A stretch of DNA of 64,000 nt from Branchipolynoe longqiensis (lineage: Eukaryota > Annelida > Polychaeta > Phyllodocida > Polynoidae), in the NCBI GenBank assembly GCA_030323885.1, contig CM059193.1:74127543-74191542 (forward strand). Reading direction: 5' to 3'. Below are positions 21,454 to 32,441 of this stretch, piece after piece. The position numbers were made by a program, and so were the translations under genes. Under the pieces are notes generated by a model, which was not told the origin of the DNA, did not search any database, and saw nothing but the letters and a program-made list of their open reading frames with translations. Position 1 is the stretch's first letter; every line of letters starts with the position of its first letter.

Positions 21454-21988
21454 ACGAAATGTGCAATAAAAGAAATTAATGACATAATATTGAATATATA
21501 TGTGAATGCAACTAAATATAATCCTCGTGGGTGGGGGGGGGGGGGGTCAGATTGGTTTCCAATGGGCCTCAACCTTTGGCTTCCGCCCACTCGAAATCAC
21601 TCAGCCCACCTCCACTGATTAATATGTAATACTACACCTCTTTCCACTATAGTAAGGTATATGGTTAACCCAATGACAATTCTGGTTTTAGGGATAAAAT
21701 ACGATATAAACATCGTTTAACTATTTTAAAAGTAAGCTATTATCTCTCATTTAATTATGAAAGGAAGTTTGATTTTAAATAGAAAGCTGCGATGAAAGAA
21801 ATCCTATTAAGCTAGCAAATTCGGAAGCGATAGTAAATGATAGATTTACATGAAGGATTTTTAAAAACTAGTCTAATAACTTGGCGTTAAAACGAGGCTG
21901 GTGTAGGAAGCACTTCCGGTCTAGAAACCTGGGAGTGTCATCCATGAGTAGTGGAAACGCTTGAGTCTTTAGCTTTGAACCCCGATCA
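21454..21988. other. Unassigned DNA with a poly-G run
   Basis: A G-run lies at about 21533-21546. Otherwise AT-rich, nothing recognised. Confidence 0.4.
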
Positions 21989-22325
21989 ATTGTTTGTTTG
22001 TTGTTGTTTTATGTCCTAGCAACATATAAGGTCATATCAGGTTGGGTACCGACTTGTGACAGTGCGCACTCATGGTGACTTTATAGTGCTGCCCCACTGG
22101 AAGACCAGGCCACCAGCACCATGACCTGATATCCCACTCAGTCACATTATCCTGATACTGAGCCAACCAGTCCTTGTCCTATGCTAATAATGCTGAGCGC
22201 CAGGCTAGGAAGCCACAAGTATACATTTTTAAGTCATTGGTTTGACTCAACCAGCGTTCAAACCCACGACCCGACAATCTACCAACATGGGAGACAGACG
22301 CTCTAACACATTCGGCCATCCCTTC
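21989..22325 (-). mobile_element. SINE-A, near full length
   Basis: All parts are present from TTGTTGTTGTTTTATGTCCT to the head (minus-strand GGCCGAATGTGTTAGAGCG). The head retains A-box-like and B-box-like segments. Confidence 0.9.
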
Positions 22326-22394
22326 TGGTCAACCCCGATCATGGTTTAATAATTAAATACTTGTCGCACCAGTATCACATAAAGTAAAGTACAT

Positions 22395-22497
22395 TTGAAT
22401 GAAGTTGTGGGGTTCAAATCCTGGCTGAGTAAAAGCAATGACTTAAAGAGTGATACTTGCAGCCACCTAGTCTGGCGCTTGCTAATTACTAGCCCAG
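22395..22497 (+). mobile_element. SINE-A fragment
   Basis: B-box-side GGGGTTCAAATCCTGGCTGA followed by body sequence to TCTGGCGCTTGCTAATTACT. Truncated at both ends. Confidence 0.7.
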
Positions 22498-22576
22498 GAC
22501 ACGGAGCAATGGAATGAGGAAGAAGAATTGTCCGTGTTTGAAATAGCACAACAACACATTCTATTGTACAGAGAAC

Positions 22577-23010
22577 TCAATCAATCAATCAATAGTTCCG
22601 TCCTCTAGTCGAGGGTTGGATGCAATGGTTCTCCACTTGTCCCGATGGTGTGCTGTTCTGATAGACTGTGAATAATTCAAGCCTGTCCACTGTGAAATAT
22701 TTGTAAACCATGATGTTCTTGGTGTCCCTCTCCCTCTGCTGCCATTCACCTTCCTTTCCAACAATGTACGTATATTGAACTCTGACAAATGATGTGGCCA
22801 AAATAAATAAGTTTCTTTGTCTGTATAGTGGCAAACAAGCGTTTCTTATTTTTAATTTTTCTGAGAACTTCTTTGTTGGTGATCTTCTTTGTCCATGATA
22901 TTTTCATCATCCTTCGATAAGTCCACATCTCAAATGCGGCTAAACGTTTGTACATTTTCTTAGAGATTGTCCATGTCTCAGCCCCATACATTAGAGTAGA
23001 CCACACATAA
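22577..23010 (-). pseudogene. RTE-type LINE 3' end, frameshifted
   Basis: Minus-strand C-terminal coding region of an RTE-clade retrotransposon. It reads YGAETWTISKKMYKRLAAFE, then MWTYRRMMKISWTKKI and LIYFGHI, shifts frame near 22750, and resumes with GRGTPRTSW and NPRLEDGTID. The 3' tail is TCAATCAATCAATCAA on the plus strand. It matches 41775-42184 along its length and extends ~20 residues further 5'. This is a dead, 5'-truncated insertion. Confidence 0.85.
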
Positions 23011-23039
23011 CACTGAAGAATACCCTTCCTTGTATGTAT

Positions 23040-23160
23040 TAATATCTTACTTGATGGAACTACTCAAATGGATTTGTCAGGTTTTGCACCTAAGCTCTTC
23101 ATATACATTGGCCGGAACTTAAAACCATCAGATTATGCATCTTTAAAGATTAACAATCCA
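23040..23160. mobile_element. Family T fragment
   Basis: Ends in AAACCATCAGATTATGCATC followed by TTTAAAG, the family T right end. The rest is too diverged to align by eye. Confidence 0.5.
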
Positions 23161-23342
23161 ATTATGTTGTGCTTTTAATGTGTTTAATTTCCTTTTTTGC
23201 TAGAGTTGTACCTTCTGACCGCTATGCACTGTTCGAGGTTGAGAACAGTGTGGAAGCTTGCTGCTGCAGGGCTACATTTGTTACCCAGTGTGTGCACTTG
23301 TGAAATGATTCAATTATCACCTTAAGTTTATGTTTTGGCTAG

Positions 23343-23644
23343 TAGTCAGGGGGCCAAAGGCCCAAAACAGCCATAGGTGTGAAAGTGCGTACTAATGCAA
23401 TTTTATTGCAGATTGTGATAGTCATATACCTATATTTTGAGAATCAGGAGGTGGCCACTCTGGCACCCTTGAGCACTTTTTTTTATAAGCCGTTTTTGAT
23501 ATCATGTCATATTGGATCAAACCAGCATTTTTGTGCTGTTCGACATTAGCGGGTAGTGTTCGTATATCAGGTGTAGTATCATTTCTAATAAACTTAGCAC
23601 TACATATATTATACCAGAAGAAAGGATATTGAAGTACCTTTCTC
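23343..23644 (+). repeat. Left terminal inverted repeat
   Basis: Pairs with 27022-27303. Matched landmarks on both arms are GTGTGAAAGTG.GTACTAATG, CTCTGGCACCCTTGAGCA, ATATTGGATCAAACC and GGTAGTGTTCGTATATCAG. The outermost 15 bp are identical. Confidence 0.85.
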
Positions 23645-24159
23645 CTGATGTATACAACTTCTATGTATGATACGAATGTGTAAATACAGAAAGGCTCAAA
23701 AGGAATTATTACTGCCAACTCACGTTAATCAAAATGTACATTTTTTGTGGAAAAACTAATCCCGATAATAAAGAAAATAATATGTCACTTTCAGACAATT
23801 TATTCGTCTCATTCATGGCTATTTAATTACGGTATAGGTGTGAAGATGCTATTCAGGTAAAATTCCCATCTAAAACAATTTTAACAATGCCTGGTCGTCT
23901 GTCAAAGTGTTCAGGACATGTCAATCAACAAAACCGAAAATGTTCAAAATATCGTTAAACTTGGATACCTTCAAAGACTTATGACATTATTGTGTTTGCA
24001 GACGTTATTTAAACACAAATATTACTATTCTGTAAAACAAGGTATGGAAGTGGTGTTTTGACCATTATATTCATTTCCAAACTATATAAACAATCTTTGA
24101 TATACTCCTAGGTTGAACTGGTGAGCCATCATAGATGATACCCGACGTGAATGATGGAA

Positions 24160-26539
24160 TCCACAGCAAAATGTTTCTTCCCAGGCTGAGACAATCCGAA
24201 GGGAACCCTCGTTACTGGAAAGTAACAGCGAATAAAAAACATTATTTCTGCAAGCATATCACGCGAAGATTTGATCCATATTGGGCTCCAAGAAGACCTC
24301 GACAACAATCCAAACCTCGCTTTACAGTTTCACAAGTCCTGCGTATCCAGCTATACATCAAAGACACATATTGCTAGGGAACGAAAGCGCATAGAAACCA
24401 TCGATACACATGATCATCAACAGAAAAGGAGGCGATCCAAATTCAGCTCTTTTGATTTCAGGGTGCATTTCCTCATATGTGGTGAAAAGTGCCTCTCGAA
24501 GGACTCAAAGAATCCTTATCGATGGAGGAGAGTCATCCAATGTTGCACGAGAGAGATGAAGAATGAACTTCTAACTGTATCTGAAGAACGAAACGATGCC
24601 TCAGCTGAGCAAGTTTGTATCCGGATTAATGGTTCTTTAGCAGATTTGCATGCCGCGGATGCACGCTACCATTTTGACTGTTTCACGCAATTCACTGGCG
24701 AGCGCAACGTCAAATTTGTCTCCAATATTGCTACAAAGTCAGAGCCATCCACATGTGATCTTGCATTCCAACATGTCGTGAACACTCTGAGAGGGAGTGC
24801 ATCTACAGTGTGGAATTCAGTCGAGATCATCATCATCATCATCATCATCATCATGCTGTCGGTCGCGATGCGACAAAGACTGCTTTCATTACTTGACTGC
24901 CACTCATGTGCGATTGTACATTTCATGAAAGCTGCCTGCAAAAATGTTGAAGTGCTGCTGGCTTTTGCAAGTTACCAGCTGCACTCTCTCGGGGAGCAAA
25001 TAGAGGTTTCACACCGGCAAGAACATGTCAAGACAGGCGCAAAACTATTTGTCCCTGCAGTGGCTGGTCGGGAGATGTTGGGAGTTCCATACATCAACTG
25101 CCTTTAATGCTGCCACAGTGACATGGTTTTCTGTTTAGGGTTTGCTCCCTTAGCCTTCGGTTCTGTCAAGGACCTGTACCACAAGGCAGAGGTTTACAAC
25201 TCTGCAAGGCAGGGGCGTCAAACTCCCTGAGGTATTGCTATACCTGCAATACTTGCATACCTCTGACCATTAGTCGAGATATACAGCTTGTATAGTCGAG
25301 ATATACAGCTTGTATAGAGATCACATGTCAGCTACAGTGAGAAGTAGCAGTTTGGCTGATGACATGTGTGCTGAGAATGTCATTCAGGCAAGAGACTGAA
25401 AGGACAGTTCACAACTTGTCACACGGTTTGAAGAGCACTTTAGACCAGCTCTGGTGATAATGCAGGTGAAAGGATGTGCCAGTCTAATTTGCTTAAAAAA
25501 ATATCTGCCAGCCACTCTGAAACTTGTGGAAGTAAATGATTCTGATGTTGTGAAGGACATGTGTCACAAGATACAAGCTGAGGTGCAGTCTAGGTCTCTC
25601 CCAAAAACAACTGCATACAAGTTGGGTGACTTCACCAAAGACAGTGCCGTTTATAATTGCAGTGAAACGCTTCTCACGCTACTGTCAAGCCTAGTGTCAA
25701 ATGGTAAAGTGTCTAAGAAGTCTCTGGCCTTGGCGCAAGTCATACAAGCTTTAGTGTTGCAGAGATTTAACCAGACAACACTGGGCCTGGCTCTCCAAAT
25801 ACACCATCGCTCTGGATCGAAGGAACTGGTTGACATTCTGTACTCCAATGGTTTCTGCTGCAGCTATGACAAGGTGAAAAGATTCAGGAAATCCGCTGCC
25901 TTGCATGCTTGTGAAAGCAAACGTATCATACCCATATGGCAAAGGGAAGGCTTCCGTGTGCAGTATGCTACTGAAATCTAAGGTTCCACTTTGGGATTTG
26001 CAGATCCTGATGCATCAGAAGAGGACTGGACAAGGGAAGGTTTCCAATTCTTGTCCTATTTGTATGGTGGTGTGGTGGCGTCAATACTAGATGGGCTGAG
26101 ATATCTACTGTTCAGCAAAAAGAAGGATCCACCAAAGATTAAGAGCCTTCCTCCAACGAGCGAAGCTGCACTACAGCACATCAAGAGAGCCTGTATCCAG
26201 GTACTACCATGGCGAGTGGCAGACCAGCTACACCAACCAGATATTGATGTTTGTCAGTATGGATGGGAGTTGAACAAAACCCTTCTTTGCCCTGTCAATG
26301 GCACTTCCACTGCTGCCCCACCGTCCCTCATGCAATTTGTGGCATGTGGTTGCAAATCGAGCATGCCATGTGGGAGCCTCAAATGCCGCTGTCGGGCAGG
26401 CAGGCTTTCCTGCATGACATACTGTAAATGCGGAGCAGACGAGGGATGCTCAAACGAACACACAAAACATGAATCTGCCCCATTCATGGATGGCGACGAG
26501 AACGACGAGGACGATAATGAGGAAAGCGCAGAGGACTGA
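24160..26539 (+). pseudogene. Broken gene of a cysteine-rich (CXC/tesmin-like) invertebrate orphan family
   Basis: Function unknown. The N-terminal part (24250-24827) includes NPNLALQFHKSCVSSYTSK, a Cys-containing block (FLICGEKCLSKDSKNPYRW) and LADLHAADARYHFDC. The frame is interrupted by a SINE-C (24828-25272) and a 22-bp tandem duplication just after it. From 25454 to 26539 one frame, with a single in-frame TAA at 25979, holds LPKTTAYKLGDFTKDSA, TTLGLALQIHHRSGSKELVD and SYDKVKRFRKSAA. It then continues with SLPPTSEAALQHIKRA and a C-terminal cysteine cluster of spacing CxCx5Cx4CxCx6Cx3CxCx5C, followed by an acidic tail. I recall large invertebrate families with this architecture, some carrying a central TGCDT-type domain. 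That centre is missing here, between about 25960 and 26000. Probably an internally deleted, non-functional copy. Whether the family is a transposase or cargo is unknown. Confidence 0.7.
24828..25272 (-). mobile_element. SINE-C insertion with target duplication
   Basis: Flanked by AGTCGAGAT at 24819-24827 and again at 25273-25281. Starts with (ATC)n, then GCTGTCGGTCGCGATGCGAC, and runs to CTGCAATACTTGCATACC. It splits the surrounding reading frame between codons for WNSVE and IYS. This gives the boundaries of the family: 445 bp. Confidence 0.85.
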
Positions 26540-27021
26540 TGGATTGGATCCTGAAACCTGAATCATGTGAAATGATGTGTCACAAACGCTTTACGTATGA
26601 CACATATGGCAACCTAAATGAATAAGACAATACACCATGTCTGTTTGTTATATTGGTTTATGTACTATTTCCCAAAGAAATACTAAAGCCATTTGACATA
26701 TTTCAAATTCATCTTGTGAAAAGTGTATCTCTGCATATGTCAGATCTTATTCCGGATTTAGTTTGGTTTACTTATGTATCCATCAATTGCTTTGTTTAAT
26801 ATTTTTTTCATTAAATGTATAAATAGGATTGGGACTTGCTTATTCCAATTTGATACATATTTGAGGTACAACTACTACATTTATTATTATTTTAATAGCC
26901 AAAATATCATACTGAAATGAGTATTTCGTAATATTTGTCAGTTTGAGTTGTCAATGACAATTGCTTGTGAATGTATACTGTGGCATGTATATTTGCTGTA
27001 CAATGATAATTTTTACACCAT

Positions 27022-27303
27022 GAGAATGGTACTTCAATATACTTTCTTCTGGTATACTATATGTAGTGCTACGTTAGAAATGTTACTATAGCTGATATAC
27101 GAACACTACCCCCTAATGCCACAAAAAATGCCGGTTTGATCCAATATGACATCATATCAAAAACAGCTTATAACAAAAATTGCTCAAGGGTGCCAGAGTC
27201 GCACCCTCTTGATTCTAACTACCAATAACCCTATCTAGCACAATCAGCAATAAAATTGCATTAGTACACACTTTCACACCTACGTGAGTTGGCCCCCTGA
27301 CTA
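27022..27303 (-). repeat. Right terminal inverted repeat
   Basis: Inverse of 23343-23644, ending TTGGCCCCCTGACTA. It is about 20 bp shorter than the left arm because of small gaps. Confidence 0.85.
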
Positions 27304-27306
27304 TAG

Positions 27307-28045
27307 GGTTTGAACAGGAAACTGGTAATTGTATATTCAACAGAAGGTGAGTTAAGCTTTTTTCCTTTTTTTTGAGTGACCCGGTTAAAGTTTGTTGATC
27401 AGTTTCCCCCCTGCAATTATGTGTTTCACATGTGCTGGAGGCTTATGTGTATATATTAACCGCTTATGGGCCGATATGAGGCTTGAGCCTCAAGGATCTG
27501 TCATATGGACTGAGCTGAAGCTGAAGTCTACATACTCAGTTCCAGATACTGAGGACTTAAATCCCCATATTTGGGGAGGTCATTTTGTTTATTAAAAACA
27601 GAAGAATAAATGCCAATAAATCGGACTGCGTCTGTCAAACATCAGTTTTAATCAATCCTCAGATAATATTGCGATATGTAATTGATTTACTGTCAACTGG
27701 TAAGTACAAGGTCCGTACGGATCCATGTGAAGATATGGAATTCAAGCCTATTTCAAGGGTTTTCAAGCCTTTCCAAGGCTTTCCAAGGCTGTTTTTGTAT
27801 GGAATTCAAGAATATTTTCATTTCGATTTCAAGAAAAAACAACAATGGTGAATGGCGATTTCAGACTAATTTAGATCAATCAAGAGAGTTTATGGAATTC
27901 AAGGCTTTTCCAGACGAATTACCCAAAATAGGTTCAATTCAAGACTTTTCAAGGCCTTGAAATGTGGCAAATGAAGTGGAAGACTTTTCTCAAGACTTTC
28001 CAGGTGCCAGACGAACGCTGTAAGGATAAGGCAAGAACTGGTTTA
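27307..28045. other. Unassigned DNA with a reiterated CAAGGCTTT motif
   Basis: From about 27735 to 28005 the motif TTCAAGGCTTT / CAAGACTTTCC recurs roughly a dozen times, largely in one orientation, with AAGGCCTTGAAA near 27950 as an inverse. It may be a diverged MITE. The rest shows nothing. Confidence 0.45.
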
Positions 28046-28047
28046 CA

Positions 28048-28205
28048 GAATAAAGTGACTGAGTGAAATATCAAGCTGTGGTAGCAGCAGCCTGATTTAC
28101 CAGTCGGGTAGCACCATGAAGTCGCCATGACTGGTGTGCACTGGAACAAGTCCAGTTCCCATTCTGATATGTCCTTAATTGTTGCTAGTGCATACAACAC
28201 CAACA
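28048..28205 (+). mobile_element. SINE-A copy, 5' truncated
   Basis: Contains GTGACTGAGTGAAATATCAA through CCTTAATTGTTGCTAGTGC. Diverged. Confidence 0.8.
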
Positions 28206-28225
28206 ATCCCTCGTTCTGTAAGTAG

Positions 28226-28530
28226 CTGGTTGGTTTTACAACCTGGCAACATCTAAGGTCATATCAGAACGGGTACCGACTTATGACAGTGCGCACTCAT
28301 GGTGACTTTATAATGCTGCTCCACTGGGAAATCAGGCCACTGGCAACCATGACCTGATAGCCCACTAAGTCAGATTATCCTGACACTGAGCCAACCAGTC
28401 CTTACCCTATCCTAATAATGCTGAGTGCCTGGTTAGGAAGTGACAAGTATCAATTTTAAAGTCATTGTTTTGACTCAGCAGGGTTCGAACCCATGAGCTC
28501 GAATCCCACGACCTACCAACACGTCTGTAA
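28226..28530 (-). mobile_element. SINE-A copy
   Basis: Complete body with GGTTTTACAACCTGGCAACA at the tail side. The head is partly lost after GGGTTCGAACCCATGAGCTC. Confidence 0.9.
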
Positions 28531-28667
28531 CTAGCAGGGTGGTGTGAGTTTAATGCAGCACTAATGGTCATGGAATGTGACCGCTGCCTGGAGGTCAGTC
28601 AAAAGGTCAGTCGTCCGTGGCGGCTTCACACCTGGGTAAGTGATAACTGCGAACTCCCTCGAGGTTG

Positions 28668-28987
28668 GTTCTTGGAATTTTACGTCCTATCAACATCTAA
28701 GGTAATATCAGGACGGGTACCGACTTGTGACAGTGAGCACTCATGGCGACTTAAGTTAATAATGGGAAATCAGGCCACCGACACTATGACCTGAATATCC
28801 CACTCAGTCAGATTATCTTGACACTGGGCTAACCAGTCCTATTGCCCTATCCTGTTAATGCTGAGCACCAGGCTAGGTAGTGACAAGTGTCAATTACATA
28901 AGTCATCGGTTTGATTCAGCTGGGATTCGAACTCCCAACCTTCCGCACGCGAGGACAGTGCTTTACCGATTAGGCCACGGCGCCCGG
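28668..28987 (-). mobile_element. SINE-A with well-kept tRNA-like head
   Basis: On the minus strand the head reads GGCCTAATCGGTAAAGCACT then GGGAGTTCGAATCCCAGC, a good A-box/B-box pair. Internal promoter sequence is therefore still readable. The body has a small deletion around 28755. Confidence 0.9.
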
Positions 28988-29099
28988 TACAAACTGCCTC
29001 GAGACACACAACGAACTGTTAAAGACTATTGTCGGGTTGACTCGGCTATACAGTGTCGAACCTGACATTTGCAGCAAGATCAAAGGATACGACCAGAAG

Positions 29100-29500
29100 G
29101 CATGGCCCAATCAGTTGAGCGTCCGTCTTCCGTTTTGGTAGATCGTGGAATTCGAACCCACCAGTTCAAACCATGTACGAGTCAAAGCAATGACTTAAAA
29201 ATTGATACTTTTCGCTTCCTAGCCACATGCTTGGCATTATTAGGATAGGTCAAGGACTGGCTGACCCAGTGTCAGCATAATATGACAGAGTGGGATATCA
29301 GGTCATGGTGCTGGTGGCCTGGTCTTCCAGTGGGGCAGCACTATTAAGTCGCCATGAGTGCGCACTGTCACACGTCGGTACCCTGGCGGCCTGCTCTCCC
29401 AGTGGGGCAGCACTATAAAGTTGTCATTAGTGTGCACTGTCACAAGTCGGTACCCATCCTGATATTACCTTAGATCTTGCCAGGACCTAAAACTCTAACA
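29100..29500 (+). mobile_element. SINE-A with internal 72-bp tandem duplication
   Basis: Head GGCCCAATCAGTTGAGCGTC, B-box-like GGAATTCGAACCCACC. The segment 29311-29382 (CTGGTGGCCTGGTCTTCCAG ... GGTACC) is repeated at 29383-29454, both exactly 72 bp and then diverged. The 3' end is CTAAAACTCTAACAACCAA-type. Confidence 0.9.
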
Positions 29501-29504
29501 ACCA

Positions 29505-29740
29505 ATGAATGAAAGGAGACAGTTCTAGTTGGCAAGATCTAAGACACCAATTATTGTAGTGTAGTGGTCTGTGCTGATTTGTGGGGTAAGGAGCCATACA
29601 GACATAAGTAGGTGTGGATAATGTGATTGCATCATGGAGCCTAGTCAATGTAATGGTTAATATTACTACAAGGCCCTTTAGCAGAATATTCGACAGGCTC
29701 AATATACTCTTTATGCCTTACTGTGCACTCAGTTTCATGT
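29505..29740 (+). mobile_element. SINE-B fragment
   Basis: Shares GTAGTGTAGTGGTCTGTGCT, AAGGAGCCATACAGACATAA and GAGCCTAGTCAATGTAATGG with the 62501 array (reverse complement). The 3' part is replaced by other sequence. Confidence 0.7.
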
Positions 29741-29774
29741 CCAAACCACTCTTACATTTTTTCTTTATTTTATT

Positions 29775-30090
29775 TTTTTCTTGAAGATTTATACTGCCTA
29801 TCATGGATAAGTCTGAAGAAACTTGTTTTCACCATTAGACAGTTTGTCGATAGAAAGCCCAAGTCTACACTTTTACTGACCCAAGGGATTTTTAACCTCC
29901 CACACCACATAGACATGGTATGAGAGCAACTGCCCTTTGATGACGCTGTAAGTTATACACAGTGGTGGAAATCCAAATTGGCAGAGATGGGGGGCACGGG
30001 AAATCGAACCACTGACATTCAGATTAGGAGTCCGACCTGGAAAAAAGTCAGACACTCTAACCACTCCGCCACAGAGAAGACCACATTTTT
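29775..30090 (-). mobile_element. tRNA-like dispersed element
   Basis: On the minus strand GGCGGAGTGGTTAGAGTGTC and GGTTCGATTTCCCGTG form a tRNA-like head (30000-30080). The segment TTGAAGATTTATACTGCCTA at 29785 recurs at the right edge of the window (63955), so the family is repeated. Function as a SINE is inferred. Confidence 0.6.
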
Positions 30091-30124
30091 TATTTATTTT
30101 ATTATAATAGTCCCATAATGTTAA

Positions 30125-30250
30125 GAAGTGTAGGTTCAAATCATGTTCTAGGCATAATATTTCCTATTTTCATCACCCCCCATGACATTGGTTGCTGTGA
30201 TCAGGATGCCATACAAGCTACAGACTGTATGGTTGTTGAACCTACCCTGT
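30125..30250 (+). mobile_element. SINE-B 3' part
   Basis: TAGGTTCAAATCATGTTCTA, ATATTTCCTATTTTCATCAC and the tail-side GTTGTTGAACCTACCCTGTG match SINE-B sequence. The head is missing. Confidence 0.65.
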
Positions 30251-30334
30251 GTGTGTATGCATAAGTAAAATGGGTGTATGTAATTGTAATCCTGAAGATG
30301 ACTTATTGATGTAAACAATTTAAAAGACATACAA

Positions 30335-31400
30335 TTCCAGGGGGACAAGACAATGTAGTAGTCTGTGCTGAAATCTTAGGCAAGGGACCACATAGACAGG
30401 TAGGTGTGGATATTGTAATGACATCAGCAAGCCGAAAGGGCCTGTCACACTACAATGTTTCTCACCAGCGTGCCAGCAACGCGCAAAATATTTGCAACCC
30501 GTCGACACACGTCCAACTCTTTGGCGTTTTGGGAGAAAGTTTGATGGGGCGCAGCGTGTTAGTAGCATGCTATGAGCGCGCGGCCAATGGGCTTCGACGT
30601 GCGGCGGAACAAAGTGTCAACGTCCTGCCAGCGGGTTCCCAGTGTGCCATCAGCGTGTTATCGGCACGTTGTCGGCGCGCCGTCGGTGCACCGATGGTGT
30701 GGGGGTAGTGGGTCATTAACGGGTGCCATTATATACTCAAAGCCGAAATGCTGACGAAATGTTCGCAGAACGCCGGGTAACGTTAGGCGCATGGCAGACG
30801 CACCAGCAACACGTCAAGACGTGCCAGCAACATGTCCGACGCGTCGAGAAACGCTGGAGCAACGCCAATAGCGCACCCACTACCGGTCGATGGGACGTTA
30901 CCGACGCGCCAACGGAACGGTCGCATTTTGGCGAAAGAAATGCCAACGTTAACCGACGTTGATCAACGTTATGCCAGCGTTTCGGCCGGCGCGCCACCAG
31001 CAGGTATCGACATGTTGTTAACACGTCCGTAATGCTCCCTCCAACCCGTTGGGGCGTGTCGGGGCGCGTCGAAAGTTTTGTGCAAGCACAAAACGATCGG
31101 CGCGACCAGACGCGCGCCGCCAGCCGCCGATGTGTCGATTCACGCGTTGCTATCACTCAACGTGTACCGACGCGCCGATAACGTGACGGTAATGCGCCGG
31201 TAACGTGTCCCGACGTGTACCGACGTTTCGACCAAAAAGGCAACACGTCAGTGCGCGTTGGTGGGAAACGTCGTAGTCTGACAGGGCCTTTAGCATGCTA
31301 GTCCCAGGAATGGCAAGACGTGTGGGTTCAAACCCTGCTCTAGGCCGCAATATTTCCTATTGTCATTACCCCCACAATAGTTGTAATAACCTACCAGTTA
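30335..31400 (+). mobile_element. SINE-B copy split by a Clan-S MITE
   Basis: The left part (30335-30436) runs from GGGGGACAAGACAATGTAGT to GACATCAGCAAG. The right part (31290-31400) resumes with GTGGGTTCAAACCCTGCTCT and CCTATTGTCATTACCCCC. The two parts are neighbours in the 62501 array, apart from about 20 bp lost at the junction. Confidence 0.75.
30437..31289. mobile_element. Clan-S MITE, GCG/ACG-rich family (S5)
   Basis: Left end AGGGCCTGTCACACTAC, right end GTCGTAGTCTGACAGGGCCT. Dense in ACGT, GCGC and CGACG words, with the central hairpin GAAAGTTTTGTGCAAGCACA at 31071. It is highly CpG-rich against AT-rich surroundings. Several long frames (for example 30737-31156 minus) come from the composition and show no domain. 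Confidence 0.8.
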
Positions 31401-31488
31401 GACAACATGTAATCATCACCACAAGGAGGGTGGCATGAGTTCACGGAAGCCCTCACAATTGGCACAAATCAGGGTGTAAACTGGCTAA

Positions 31489-31891
31489 GGCTCGAATCTG
31501 TGGCTGTATAGGCAGGCTATAGTGAAATCAATACAGACAGAGAGAAAGGAAGAGTATAAAGTGTAAAGAAAAAGAGAGAGTCAAGCCCTCTGGTTTATTA
31601 CTGATATGGTTACATGGGTGCATTGTAGAGTATCACTCCACCCTTTCCCCCAATGGAAAACAAGCATTCTTGGCCCTACCAATAGGGATCCAGCATTCCG
31701 GGTCCCCATGGATACCAGTGGTCTGCCCACCACCACCAAGCTGTATGGCCCCCATGTCCACCACCAACCTTGACCTTTGAGTGTGGTGTGATCACTATCC
31801 CAGCAGAGGGGGTAGGCCCTGAGTGCTCCCACTCCCAGACCTGCCAACACCACTATGTCTATTTACATTCCACTCAGGCACCACCAACCCT

Positions 31892-31939
<48 letters not shown>

Positions 31940-32016
31940 CATGCACCTTGTCACATACACCGATCAGTAATAGAACATTTGCATTCCCCCCTATGCCGTA
32001 TATGGGAATATTTTAC
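31489..32016. repeat. Dispersed repeat D, copy 2
   Basis: Partner of 6238-6738. The main difference is a (TA)n run at about 31897-31936 in place of a short TACATA tract. Confidence 0.8.
31897..31936. repeat. (TA)n microsatellite
   Basis: About 20 TA units within repeat D copy 2, followed by CATACATACATGC. Other TA-rich tracts occur at 32370-32436, 32673-32740 and 43580-43631. Confidence 0.9.
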
Positions 32017-32399
32017 AAGGGGTCAGATCGCTTTACACTCCCATGAGAACGAAACCTGTTCCACTTCACCCCACGACAGTCTCAACCCGCGGTTCACTGA
32101 CTCTGCAATCTCTAATCGCCCTTCAATGTCTACTCCCACTTCATCATAGACCTCTGGTTTTACTTCATTTTCTTATTTTGGTAAATGTTAGTTCAAGTTG
32201 CATAATCCGTTGATTTTGAAGGACAGTCAACCTTTATATATACATACAACCTTTATAATATATATACAAAAACAATAATAATAATAATAACAATAACATA
32301 CATACTCACATACAGGTACAATTCCGCCTACCTAGATACATATAATTTCTTAGCAATTATATTCCTTATATACATATATATATATACATATATATATAT

Positions 32400-32437
<38 letters not shown>

Positions 32438-32441
32438 AACT
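32017..32441. other. Unassigned AT-rich DNA with microsatellites
   Basis: AT- and TA-rich tracts (32216-32436), including an (AAT)n stretch near 32275. No gene. Confidence 0.5.

Larger units (their letters stand above)
23340..27306 (+). mobile_element. 3.96-kb TIR element carrying a CXC-family gene
   Basis: The element proper spans 23343-27303. Both ends begin TAGTCAGGGGGCCAA, and the inverted arms continue for about 300 bp with high identity. The trinucleotide TAG directly abuts both ends (23340-23342, 27304-27306), consistent with a 3-bp target duplication. Between the arms lies one broken gene (about 24160-26539) and a SINE-C that inserted later. No known transposase was recognised, so the superfamily is unassigned. 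Long arms plus internal gene fit an autonomous-type DNA transposon or a derivative that has lost part of its gene. Confidence 0.8.

Noticed and set aside
30737..31156. 139-codon minus frame, Arg-rich
   Set aside because: Lies wholly inside a clan-S MITE; CpG-rich motif repetition explains the open frame.
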